A DNA stretch of 64,000 nt from Saksenaea vasiformis B4078. Its lineage: Eukaryota > Mucoromycota > Mucoromycetes > Mucorales > Saksenaeaceae. Position 1 is the first letter of the stretch, and every line of letters starts with the position of its first letter. Location of the stretch: the NCBI GenBank assembly GCA_000697055.1, contig JNDT01002335.1, forward strand, positions 62,001 to 126,000, given 5' to 3'. Positions 12,658-24,661 of this stretch are shown piece by piece. The translations under genes and the position numbers were made by a program. Under the pieces are notes generated by a model. That model saw nothing but the letters and a program-made list of their open reading frames with translations, was not told the origin of the DNA and did no database searches.

Positions 12658-13445
12658 TCACAAAACATACGCAACGCGCGTTATTCTAAATTTCTGCTCG
12701 TGTTCAACATCCTTTATTGTAACGTTTTCTAAGAGTGTGAGCGTTAGCTGTCTTGTTCTCGGATCAAATGGCCTCTCGTGTTGTAAGTCTTTCTTTTCAT
12801 AGGTAGACTGATGTTTACTGATATCAACTTCAATGGTCCGTGAGAAATGGCGAGACAGCAAAAACTGGAAGTTCATTTTGTGGCAAATGTTTAGGAATCT
12901 GGTCGAGTGGCTGTAAGATTATATGGAAACACAAGGTCAACTTGTAGGGTGCCAGCAAAGAGAAAATGCCTTCACGTTGCGGGTATTGGAAACGGTAAAA
13001 GGGGGACGACACCACGAAGAAAACAGCATACATAGGAGCGGGATTCCGCCGCATTGATGACAATGAAGGATGTGCCGGTTGGGCAGCGCTATAGCAGGAA
13101 AGAAATTTGGCGTATTGGTATCATCGACAAGGGCAATTGGGAATATGTGACATGGATCAGAATCGACCAGGCTGTCACAGCTATACATAACATAAAAATT
13201 TCGTGATGTTGCGCTGCAGTAAGCCAAATAAAGCTATCTCTAGACGTAAGGGGGAAACTATCACAGCTATGCAAGATCTGGATCTAGCAATTCACAATTT
13301 GCATCACATATTCGAATGTGAGGCAGCAGACTGCAAAGCTCCGCATCCTGTGAAAAACAAGACAACAATGGCCGCTCAGTATTTTCTGCATAAACACGCA
13401 TTGATGCTGTGTGGAAACTACAACATTTCGTCTCTCAACAAGTAA
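12658..13445. other. Unrecognised ORF fragments, possibly a decayed element
   Basis: A 72-codon frame at 12658-12876 (minus) and an 80-codon frame at 13203-13445 (plus) look more coding-like than the surrounding sequence, as does a plus-strand stretch at about 13020-13200 that is broken by stops. None resembles a family I recognise. A degraded transposon or an orphan gene is possible. No complete gene model can be supported. Confidence 0.3.
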
Positions 13446-13711
13446 CGATCATCATTTTGAATAAGCAGAAAGGTCTTGTTTTTAAAAACTTTTTACTTCA
13501 GTCTTGTATATCTGTCTTATTACAATATGCAATGGTGGAGCTTTCTTTCTCTCTTTTGTAGATAACATGCTTTGAAAAAAAAATAGGTTGTTTGTGACAC
13601 ACTACCTCAGGCAGCATAACTTACGACTAGAAACGAGTCTTGTGATATTTAAGCCTGAATGGATGTTGAAAGAGTATCATTTTATCGAGAAAATCACTAT
13701 ATCAAGTATCA

Positions 13712-14666
<955 letters not shown>

Positions 14667-14801
14667 GATTTCGGTACGATGAGAAGTTAAACTACTGTAA
14701 AAGGACAATGTTTTCACAGAAAAGGGCGTAGAATAACCGGATCGTCACTGTTAGTAAGCTTAGATAACAAATTTAACGACTGATCCTTGCCTTTGGGGAA
14801 G

Positions 14802-15297
14802 TCAAAGGTGTGAAGAAGGGTGAAAAATGGTTGTCTTTTCAGTTTTTTTTTTTTGTGACGCACCATTCCAAAAATGGAAACTCCAACCTTCTCCCAAGCA
14901 GAAGACTTCGTTGATCGCAGTCAATAAATATTCCCGTAACTCACCTTGATATTGCCTCTCCAAACATGTTTCACTATATCCATTATCGATGTCATAACAG
15001 CAAGACGTTCTTTCATGATAAAAAAAATTGCCATTCATTTTTGAATGCGGCATCATCAGGCTGCATGTCGCCATCAAGGAGTTGCAGCGAATCGCCTGAT
15101 ACTTCAAGTTCTACTATCGACGACACCATGTTTTGATGGAAACAAATTAATACAGCACTGTCTATAACAAATGCGACACCCACCGTTGGATATGACTCGT
15201 TCTTACTTGGTCGCGACGCGTAATCTATCCCCGAGGTCTGGTAGGAGGACTTGACCCTAGCTTGTACGTTTAGTCCACCTAAATACCATGCAATCAT
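14802..15297 (-). pseudogene. Unrecognised ORF with a poly-T frame break
   Basis: Two overlapping minus-strand frames read as one protein-like sequence if the frame changes within the T8 run near 15020-15030: upstream AAFKNEWQFF, downstream YHERTSCCYDIDNGYSE. I recognise no family. The break suggests a decaying gene or transposon ORF, or a homopolymer error. It lies upstream of the E2 gene on the same strand. Confidence 0.3.
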
Positions 15298-16060
15298 ATT
15301 TACTTCATCAAGTCTCTGATTCTTCTACATTTTCATGCTACTACAGACTTACGAGCGACACGAGTAACACAGATGACAACGCGCTCACTGTTCACCCCTT
15401 CGATCGGATAAGTCGAAGTCCACAACGATGGCACTGCACGCGTCTTCGCTTGAACAGATGATTGGTTCGGCGATGAGATAGTGTTCTAACTCTTAAGAAA
15501 GGGATTGTTAAGGTATGCGGAGTGTTCTGCAGCTTGTTGACTGGACGCCCCGGAGAAGATAACCTATACAAAAACTTTCGTCAAACATCTCATAAGCTGA
15601 CGTCAAAGCACGCTGAGAGAAATCAGTGCTAAGCTTTATCTATTGCGATACTAGAGCAAGTTATCGCGATAATTTCTGCCTCAACAGAGGGAAATCGATG
15701 GAATGGATTGACTTTGGCCTTAGGTGCTCCATAGATCCTAGATCCAAGATGAAAGCAATCCTGGTACCTTCAGCCAGCGTTCTCCTTCCTCTGTCTAATA
15801 CAGTTCCACTTCTCCTTATAAGCGATCATATGTGCAGTTAAAAAAAACTACATTATTTTCCTGTTTGAAGGAAAACTCAAGTCTTTGCAGGAGACGACGT
15901 GATGTAACGAAGAGTTTGTGGCAGATTCTGGAAGTTCAGCTATTGATGGATTTCGGAGATACGGTTTCTTCACTCGAAACCACATGAGTTCTTTTTTTTT
16001 ATTGCCCTGCTTGATTCATGATACCGTTTAGTGAACGCATTTTTATGCTACTCTATGTAA
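15298..16060. other. No gene seen
   Basis: AT-rich sequence with only short frames. The 71-codon plus frame at 15626-15841 has no recognisable motif. Confidence 0.4.
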
Positions 16061-16187
16061 ATTTTGCGTCCATCAGGAGCCAGGTTTGCGCTAAGAAAGG
16101 GATGAAATATGCGGTTATCGGTATATAAATTGGCGATAATATAATATTCTACTTACATCAACTTGGTCTCCAGATGGACGCAAAAAA
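16061..16187. repeat. Short inverted repeat (about 22-bp arms)
   Basis: The left arm at 16061-16083 (core TTTTGCGTCCATC) is the reverse complement, with a few mismatches, of the right arm at 16163-16186 (core GATGGACGCAAAA). The spacer is about 80 bp. This could be a tiny MITE or one end of a larger element. The right arm contains the ATG of the small plus-strand ORF that follows. Confidence 0.6.
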
Positions 16188-16401
16188 TTATTTGAGCAGC
16201 ATAAAAATTCATCCACCGTTAGTAAATGGAAGATACTTTGATGCCAATTCGCTTGACCCCCGAAGGGTATTCTCAGCTCATGCTGGGATCGGCGCCGCAC
16301 CTTGGACTGGTGGGCCCGGTGGAGACTGCAAATGGCCATACGGCCGAGTTTTGATAGCAGTACAGAGGACTTGGGCGATGCAGCAACTGGCGAGGACTTG
16401 A
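16174..16401 (+). CDS. Hypothetical 75-residue ORF
   Basis: An ATG-initiated open frame encodes MDAKNYLSSIKIHPPLVNG and a Gly/Pro-rich middle (GIGAAPWTGGPGGDC). Its start lies inside an inverted repeat and the opposite strand is also open here, so it may be a transposon fragment or spurious. No function is proposed. Confidence 0.2.
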   Translation: MDAKNYLSSIKIHPPLVNGRYFDANSLDPRRVFSAHAGIGAAPWTGGPGGDCKWPYGRVLIAVQRTWAMQQLART

Positions 16402-16470
16402 GGATTGTAAGAATGAGCGACAACTGTGCATACAAATGAATATCATTTCATTTACCGAATGTGACAAGTA

Positions 16471-16885
16471 GGAGCTCACTCAGCCAAGGTGGTCCGAGGA
16501 GAGGTTTTGTAGGTTAAAATATAAACATGGAGAGTGAATGACCCCGTATACGTTTCGAAGAATTGACATCCTTACCGGGATGTTTTTTGTAAAGAACAGA
16601 GCCGAAGAAAAAAAAAGGAAATTCATGCGCCCCTTTAAATACAGATCACTTTGGGTGGAACTGTCTTTATCGTGAGACATTTTTATTGCTTCCGACGGGT
16701 CCCTGGGAATCCATCGCTGGAGTACATACAATGCAAGACTCTGGTTATCCAGGAGCGAACTATTCCTTGGATTAACGCAAAACGGCTTACCTTTCAGCAC
16801 AAAGACCCGTCACTTTCCAGTGCGAAAATTATTCGGCTTAAACGTAATGTAATGTTTATTTGACGCAAACGCATATTCAAAATTC
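16471..16885 (+). repeat. Dispersed repeat, copy A
   Basis: This segment aligns in the same orientation, with many mismatches and small indels, to 28478-28825. Shared landmarks include CCCTTTAAATAC, ACATTTTTA..GCTTCCGAC versus ACATTTTTACTCCTTCCGAC, TCACTTTCCAG, and TTATTCGGCTTAAAC versus TTATTCGACTTAAAC. It lies just downstream of RPC19. It has no long ORF and is probably a non-autonomous or degraded transposable element. Confidence 0.7.
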
Positions 16886-16926
16886 ATGATAAATTTACAA
16901 TGATTTCCTTGTACCTGATGGATTCT

Positions 16927-17566
16927 TTACACCAACTCGTCCCATATCTTGTAGTCCTTTTTGGCGAGTTCTTCCTCATATGCCTGACGGATACACGCAC
17001 ATAGATCATGCAAATCAGTCAATCCCTTGTTCAACGCTTCTACCGCTGTGGTATTATCTAGAAACAGATACCCAGTTTATTCGATCCATGAATCACCATC
17101 TTACGTTTCCTTACCAGAAGTCTGAATACGGAGGTTCATTTTGGCCTCGGAAGGATGGGGAATAGAATAACCGCAGAAGTCGACCTCAGGGCTGAACAAA
17201 TCCATGTTCAGCAACCTTCTTGTTTTATTCACTTTACTTACTTTTTGTTGATAATGTATCGGAGGGAGTTGCCTAGTGTGTGGTCTTCTTCTTTGAAACA
17301 GAATGTCATGGCTGTCTGGTCACCATTGCCACCTGCGATCTAGATAAACACGAGTTTAATGTCTGTCGACGATTATGGTCTTCCTATTCCTAGCGTTCGT
17401 GACAACTTACAATTTCCACCTTGTCAGCGCTAACTACGACTTCATTCTCGTCTTCTTCGACTTCCTCTCCCTCTTCGTCATTGTAATCTTCCTCAACGTC
17501 GTCCATGACATCATCCTCAATTCTGGGCGAGTTCGTTGGTGAGTCGTTGTCAGAGTTCGCTGCCAT
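16927..17566 (-). CDS. RPC19: RNA polymerase I/III shared subunit AC19
   Basis: Small alpha-like subunit that pairs with AC40 in RNA polymerases I and III in the nucleus. The start at 17566 encodes an acidic N-terminus ([19 protein letters not shown], then many Glu/Asp). The conserved RPB11/AC19 core follows: [37 protein letters not shown] and MNLRIQTS. It ends YKIWDELV. Four exons with in-phase splices are visible, with introns near 17342-17410, 17196-17242 and 17060-17114. The motif block [11 protein letters not shown] separates AC19 from Pol II RPB11. The length (about 130 residues) fits the family. Confidence 0.94.
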
Positions 17567-17880
17567 ATTTGCAGAAGAGATTTTGGCGTGCCAGGAGGAG
17601 AAGAGAATAGCATTTTTTCAGTGAGCGAACAACGTGACGGTCAACTCTTGAGGCTTGGACATCTTTCCCGCGCTCTTTGGGGGTACAGGCACGCGAGTAA
17701 GTAAGGTTGCGCTTCAATCCGTTTTATCAATTTTTTTTGAGAACCAAACGAGGGTAATCCACGAGATTAGGGGACATAGTATTGAGCGCGCGTTAAGCTC
17801 TTGTTCATTCATCAGGTTGATGGGTCAATTTTGGGTTTACCATTTGTGTTTCAGGTTCTGGTCTCGACCGAAGAAACTTA

Positions 17881-18027
17881 CTAGGGACACCCCAACGGGA
17901 CACTCCAGTCCCCCCAATCTGAGCGGATAATAAAATAGAAGTATCACTAGTTACCATAATCAGATGTAGTGTAGCACGGAAACGGTGAAGCGTCTCATAA
18001 TGTGAGTGTCCCGTAGTGGAGTGCCTT
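17881..18027. mobile_element. MITE-like hairpin element with GGGACAC terminal inverted repeats
   Basis: The left arm begins CTAGGGACACCCCAACGGGA. The right arm at 18002-18027 is its inverted, diverged counterpart, with about 20 of 27 positions matching. The interior is about 95 bp and non-coding. The same arm motif recurs at 27367 and 27681. Size and structure fit a miniature inverted-repeat transposable element; no target-site duplication was established. Confidence 0.6.
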
Positions 18028-18155
18028 GCAGCAGCAGAGGCAGATATACTACAGTCAGCATTATTTATAAGAATATTTGATAAAGAGAATAAGATAAGGA
18101 TTCCTTTACTGAACAAATCTGATAGGCACTATACTATAAGTCCTACTAGCCAAAT

Positions 18156-18329
18156 CACTATGGGGAAAAGGTACCGACAACTCATCTGTTTTCGTCATTT
18201 TCAGGTAAATAGTCGGAATCATTGTGTCAGTTTCAGGACATACTTGGCAGCAATGTGCTACACTGCAACGACTATCTACCTGAAAATGACAAAAACAGGT
18301 GGATTGTCGGGAACGCATTTCCCACAGTG
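18156..18329. repeat. Long perfect-like hairpin (about 60-bp arms)
   Basis: The left arm at 18156-18215 and right arm at 18270-18329 are reverse complements over most of their length: CACTATGGGG pairs with CCCACAGTG, TACCGACAACTCAT with GGATTGTCGGGAA, and CATTTTCAGGTA with TACCTGAAAATG. The loop is about 55 bp. It lies immediately downstream of the KDZ-like transposase remnant, so it may be a terminal or sub-terminal structure of that element, or an independent foldback MITE. Confidence 0.75.
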
Positions 18330-18369
18330 AATATTCAAATAATAAACTCTTTGTCTATCCAAAGTGTCC

Positions 18370-20616
18370 TTACATCATGTATCTACTACAGGATATCTGA
18401 AAGTCCCACAGCTCTGCGGCACTGACGCTACTACCAACACGACAAACACACAAATCGCCTGGTTCTTCGTCACTATCATCAGTAACTCGGCTACCGAGAT
18501 ACCAAGATGCAGCTATTTTCAACAAGGCATTGAAGGCATCGGCATCTGGTGAGGCTCGCGACTTTATATAGCCATTAGGTTGACCTACATATTACCTGTT
18601 ATAATTTATAATCGGTTATGTATATCAAGCTATACCTATGGCATGTTCCATTGCACGTGCACTGTACAAACGTGCTAGGCCAAACTTTCCGACGATTGCA
18701 GGTAGGTAAGTGGCGCGCGTAGTGCTGGCTGATGGTGTACAAGTTGTCGGACATTTCGTCGCTCAGCATAAACTCGTGCCACACTTGCAAGCGCCTGTAA
18801 ATTTAATCTTGAATGTTAGTAGTGCCTTCTATTCCCCAAATATAGTCACCTCTCTAGTCTTTAGATATCGGATGGTGGATCGTCATCGCTGGCAACGGAT
18901 ATATCCCGAGATAGAGCGATGCTACACGGTATGGCAAGGCTTGATAGGGAAGCCCAAATGCAATCATCCCTTCCAGATTTTCATACACAAGCGTGGGGAC
19001 AGCGTATAGAAGGAGATCGATCCAATCCACGGCACGAGCACTACTTGGATGTGCGAAGATATCTGTTCGCTTCAGTTATCTTACAATTACATCAATATAG
19101 CTGAGCTTACCGAAAAGTGCCTCATTCGGACCTAAAGGTAACAGTAGCATTGAACTAGTTACGGATCTTCCGATTGCAAGCTGCTGTGCATTGGATAGAG
19201 CGAAAGGGATGGTAGCATTCGCGTAACTCCCTTTTAACATTGCCCAGTTTTTCCTGGCAATATCTTGCCCTATAAAATGCATTTCATCTAGCCCGAAGAA
19301 AAAGGGTGCATGAAACGTTGCCAGCTCGGTAAACGGATTAGAAGCGGTAATACCGAGGTCCTAGCTGCTCTTTAGATATCCAGCAGCAGCATTCTTGTGT
19401 TAGTCTTACCGAATGCTCCCGTTTGAATTCTGAAGCGCTTCTTTCTTCATCCAATGCTTCGCTACCAAGAAAATGTTGACCATACCCTAATCCTTTCGGA
19501 TTAATCCGAGAGACCGACGACACATGGCAGATACGGCATCCATGTCGAGAGTTGTGTCTGGTATGATGTATCAAGTCGGCAGCGCCGGGGATGTCACCGG
19601 AAGCAAGTAGAAGATGCACACGGAGATGAATGTCTTCCTCACCTTTCAATTTCACGATCATACCCTCAGTTGAAAGCCATCGAAGTTCATCCATCAGCGG
19701 TGACAGAAAGGAATGCAGGTCTTTCAGCTTTAACGGCCCTGGTATAATTGCCACCTGCAGCGTGTTCTTTAGCTTATACCTAAATGAACGTAGTTAGTTC
19801 AATTGTTATGACCTCCTCAACCTGTTACCTTTCAGTCTTTAGCAAATTCAGAACTATCAGGTGTATCACCGTCATAGCAATTGAAGAGCTGCGTGAATGG
19901 CGAAAGGGTGGAAAGCCATCCACAAAAAGGGCAAGAGCGGTGTCAAATTCACCAAGAAAGAGATGCTCATATTCCTGGAATATGCTTCCATCGAATATAT
20001 CTGTGAGTGTATTTGCTTTTACGTGTGCATACATCTTGCGAAACATCGAGCGGTGATCAGCACTCATAAGCATTGATGCCAATAATTCACCTAACGACAG
20101 ATATTGCATCGTGGTAACTGGTCGTAGGAAGCCCCCTTTTTGTATCACGAGGCATGGCAATGAAGACATTCTGTCTCACCATCGTCGAATAGTTTGCATC
20201 CGTTTCTGCACACATCATAGGCACGGTTATTCACTGGAAACGCTTGCATCATTTTCTTGTTCGACAGGTACACAGAATCTAAAGGATGCAATAGTGAAAA
20301 TGTGGAGAATAGCGAAAATGTAAAGATAGACATATTATAACTTACAAGACGTTTCCCTTCCCCTCCACTGCTTGCAGAAATTTGTTATCTGTTCCTGTGC
20401 TTCTCTCAAAATGTTATGTCTTTGTGTGATGTTGTTAAGACGAATGTTCCAACGGTCTTTATCGCTTATACTCGGCAAATCTGAATTATCGACCACGCTG
20501 CTACAGTCTGGATCGTTGTGGACGCTTTCGCTTTGCGCTTGATTCAAGTGATTGAAATCGTAGTCGAAGTCGTAATTTATATCGATGGGCGCGACATCAC
20601 GGTTAATCTCGCGCAT
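18370..20616 (-). pseudogene. KDZ/Tnp2-like transposase remnant
   Basis: Minus-strand exon-like blocks together resemble fungal KDZ (Kyakuja-Dileera-Zisupton)/Tnp2 transposases: an N-terminal region (start 20616), RAYDVCRNGCKLFDD, then DIFDGSIFQEYEHL, TALALFVDGFPPF, MAIIPGPLKLKDLHSFLSPL and VHLLLASGDIPGAADLIHHT with HGCRIC, followed by EMHFIGQDIARKNW, SARAVDWIDLLLYAVPTLV and a shifted-frame block ending ARAMEHAIG, matching the family's SMERTIG-like motif. The tail includes ASWYLGSRVTDDSDEE. Introns explain some frame changes, but the HYARHLPT/LPAIVGKFG region needs a real frameshift, so the copy is probably dead. Confidence 0.7.
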
Positions 20617-23600
20617 TACCGCATCTTCTCCATCAACACAGCTTTGTCGGGAATGATTGGAACTGCTTCAGTTTACACAAGCGCCGTCAACATGACCCTC
20701 TTATAAATCGGCAGAGCTTCTTTCGTTCTGCACTCGCGTGTATCTAACACTGAACAAAACTCTTCATGTTCTAGTTTCGCCTCGATATAGTACGCGTTTG
20801 CAGAATCGGTATTGTGACGAGTAAGTTCAGAGATACACTATGGCGGTTGTCAACGAGATACTGGAGCCCATATCGGAGTTATTATTAAGAGTTCATCTCA
20901 ATGTCTAAAGGACAGGAACAGGGACAACGTCTTTAATCATTTCCTGAAGAATAGCGCTCAGTCTCACGTACTATCGTGTCGCCCAACTAAACGAGGATGA
21001 TCAAGTTCTTCAGATCGTCCAAAAGTTTGAGTGAATGCTGCGTACCATAACGATGCTCGATTTTTTGCTCAGTAGCACGTATCGATCTAGGAATCCCAGC
21101 GCGTGAACCCATGATCAATGGTAATTCCTTTTACGCGGCCGTCCAGTCTATGACAAACGTCAGGAAAACCTACCTTTTTCTATTTCTTTTTGTGAACTCT
21201 TCTCACTCTAGCATCTGCTTTATGGCTTCCGGCTCCAGAAAGGCCAGCGTAGTCAATAATGCACATGCTCATTTTTTTTAGCTGTACACGTCAAAGAAGC
21301 GAGCAAATCTAACGAGACAACTAAAAGGTAAGGATAACAGGTATTTTATTTGTGTTAGCGCTTACCTTGCGTGTCACCATCATTAGCTGGCACTTTCTGT
21401 AGGATAGCTGGCTTGTGCGTCTCTCTCAACGTGGACGGCAATTTCTGAAACCTTGAGGGATTGTGCTAATCCCGTAAGTATCCGAATTTTCGGAGAAAGA
21501 TCATATCTTCCGGCGAGAGATCAACTACTACATATCGGGCACTGTGACGGATTTCCTTGGCGAAGAGAAGTATGGGTTACGGACTTTGAGAGGAAAGCTT
21601 TGGAACGAGCTATGTTGTGTACCACAATTCGTATTCAGCACCAAAAAAATGAATACCGGTTGGCGGAGTAACCACCAAAGAAGATGTTACATCTGGATGT
21701 CGGCAGTTGTTGGTCGACCATTGTTTCTCAGATTTTAAAGAGTGACAATGTCCGGAGCCAGATTAGAAGGACGGGTGTAATATTAAAAAGACTAGAGTGG
21801 AAATTCCCTTGATTGGTGATTTGATGTTCTAGGAAGATTGTTACAGCACATGCTTTCAATAATACAAACCATACGTGGTGGAAGGCGCGCCGAATGCTTC
21901 TATGAGGGGCTTCGCGAGGTCCAAACCTAAGCAATGCGCCACTGATAAATCAGATGTCGCATTTTCCCAGGGTGACTAGGGCGTTTTTGAACCATATATA
22001 AGCGTCGCTGCGTTTCGATATTTGCCTTCTCTTATCACAGCTATGTGAAACGTTTATTAAAAAAGAAATGAAAATTGAAGAGGGAAAAGGCGCTATTGTC
22101 GACAAGTATCGCAAACTCAAAATGCTGATTACGACAGCAACTTCGCTTTCAAGGTGTGGGAAGATGAAAAGGACATTCGCCAGTTCAGACATGTCAACCA
22201 TACGTTACACCGATGCATGAGTCTTCGTCTCACTGATATTGCGGCATGTGTCTTTAATACAGGAGAATTTCGCGAAGGTCACGGATGCAGCTTCTAGATC
22301 GAAAGGATCAATCCACTGTTCAAGTATCTTGGCGCATGTTCCAAGATTGGCTCCTCATAATTAGGAAAGAAGGAAGACACAATGATCGCATGGTGGATAC
22401 ACGTTTCAATACATTTACTCCCTTTTTGTTGTTTTATTTGACGATCAAGGAGCGAAGAGAGGGCCATCAAAAATCGGGACAACCAGCAGATACTGGTGTT
22501 TGGAGCAGCAGTACCCCAAGCGGATACGCTGATGGCGTGCCAAGAATAAAGAGAGCATACTGATGGAACCATCTCCTGCTTTTGACGAAGAAGATGTAGA
22601 TCACAACCTTGGTGACCCTTGGAAGTTGATGGATATGATGACGACTGTCAGTTTGAATGCTGAATCGAGATCCAAGCAGGACACCAGGTTTATCACTACT
22701 GAAGGTTTGGTCTTTTTTTTGGAATTCAAACGGATTGGGTTCCGCTACACGCACGGGAGGGATTACGGTGCGCCAGTGGGGTGCGCGTAGCCAAACCCAA
22801 ACGGATCACGAATCGCATGACGTTATCAAAGATGACATTGAATCAATGTGGCCGTAAGTGGCAGGGAGGATGGTCAGATTTTCCAGAACGCCCAAAAGTT
22901 GAGTAAATGTTGTATATTCGCGCATCACGCATCATCTATTTAGAAACGTCTGTACTGTTCAGCAGCAAGCATTTCAATCAATCATACTTCTTAGAACACT
23001 GGGTGTCAATCGGATATTGTCACCTTTCGGGTCGGGAAGCAATTTCGTATTTATAAAAATTTCTGATCATCTGCCAATGGATCTAGTGTCAGTACCTAAA
23101 TGTCACGAGTACCGGTCCGCCATCAGCTGTGATATCGGGTAGAAATAAAGTAATCAAACAGCGAACAAATAACAGTGATAGTGATCGATCTCTTCTAAAT
23201 GTCCGAGTTCTATCCTATTTATACGTAATAATTGGGATGGTTGCGCAAGACCTGTCCTTTGGTATGTCTTGGTATGTCTTGGTATTCCTGTTCCCGATAT
23301 TCTTTTCTAGGATTATCTAAATCCAGTGGGAATACCGTTGTACCTGAACTTCAATTTGATCCGAGACATTGATACTAATTATAGGTCGATCCTCTGAGTT
23401 TATTTCATTATGGTCACTGCGGACAGGGTTGTCATTACAAGGCGTATCTACCTGTACCAGGTAAAGCTGCTTTATATCACTATCCCTTGTAACTGCTTCA
23501 AAGAAAAATGGTTTCTTGGGGACACAGGTTTCTGCAGATTCAGTTCCCTGATTGATTCTTATGAATGCTTTGTAGCAACTGCCTGGGGGTGCCCAAATGT

Positions 23601-24661
23601 TGGGTTCCTGTGTGTAGTCCGTGTAATATCACCGGGATGACTACTATGAAGCATTCTTAATTGATCCTATATTTTCCTTATGCGCTGCAATTTACCTGAA
23701 TGACAGCTCAGCATTGCATTAACGTCGCGAGCAGCATCTGTCTGGAGATGACCCTCGAGTTTGCAGCTATTCCGATCGGAAACGTATCATTCTGTAGCAC
23801 AGAAGGCTTTGATCATAAGCAACAGACGTCAGGCTCTCCAATAAGAAGGGATATTGAAGCCTTAATAAGTTACAGTTTCCCCCAAAAAAAGGTCTGTACC
23901 AGTGTGCCACAAAAAACAAACAAAAGGTCCGGTCATTTGCAATGCGATCCATCTTGAGGCCTATGTAAGATCTATGTCAGTTCAATCTGCACAGTGCTCA
24001 ATTAATTACTTACCTTTTTATATCACTCAGAATCGAAGATTTAGATGACTGGTCACTTGCCCAGAAACACAGAGTCTCTATCAAGAGCAATAGTGCCGCT
24101 GGCACCCAGCAGAGATTTCTCCGAAGCTATGCAATACGGCAACGGTATGCTATTTCGTGACCTGCCTCGAGTAATGCGCCTAGATGGCGTGTGCTCATTA
24201 CGGAATAATAAATACATCATTTCTAGGAGTACATGCAGCTTGCTTGCTTTTCCACTTTGTTCCAAATGTTTACAGTTGGAGTATTTTTGTTTCATTCAGG
24301 GATGACCAACGCCCAGAAATCACCGCAGAAAGTCAATGGAAATAATGATAATGATAATAATGATTCTGCCTCTATTGATAGGACTTTTTGGAATGTATTA
24401 ACCGCAGATCATTCTCTTCTGTGCAGGAATTCATGTTTGCTCGCGGGTAATGCATCACATCGGATAGATGCGCTCGGTCATTGTCTATTTAAGGTACATT
24501 CTCATGGACCCTAATACATGAAAGAATACAAATATTTATAAATTAGTGGCAAATCCCGTGCATTAACATGTGCAGGGCTGACGCACTTGTAACAATGAAA
24601 AATGATGAAAATTTATACAGAGTGATGGTACGGATAAAAAAATACAGGGGTTTCTTTTGGT
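20617..24661. other. Degenerate, repeat-derived region without an intact gene
   Basis: About 4 kb with short broken frames on both strands and no supported gene. Two segments, 20990-21070 and 22860-22930 (plus), look like diverged copies of one another and translate to DDQVLQIVQKFE versus EDGQIFQNAQKLS. The plus frame at 22563-22790 is open but unrecognised. The stretch probably consists of old transposon-related sequence. Its right end includes the 3' flank of the SUR7-like gene. Confidence 0.45.

Noticed and set aside
17805..18116. 103-codon minus-strand ORF
   Set aside because: It runs across the MITE-like hairpin at 17881-18027 and has no recognisable domain.
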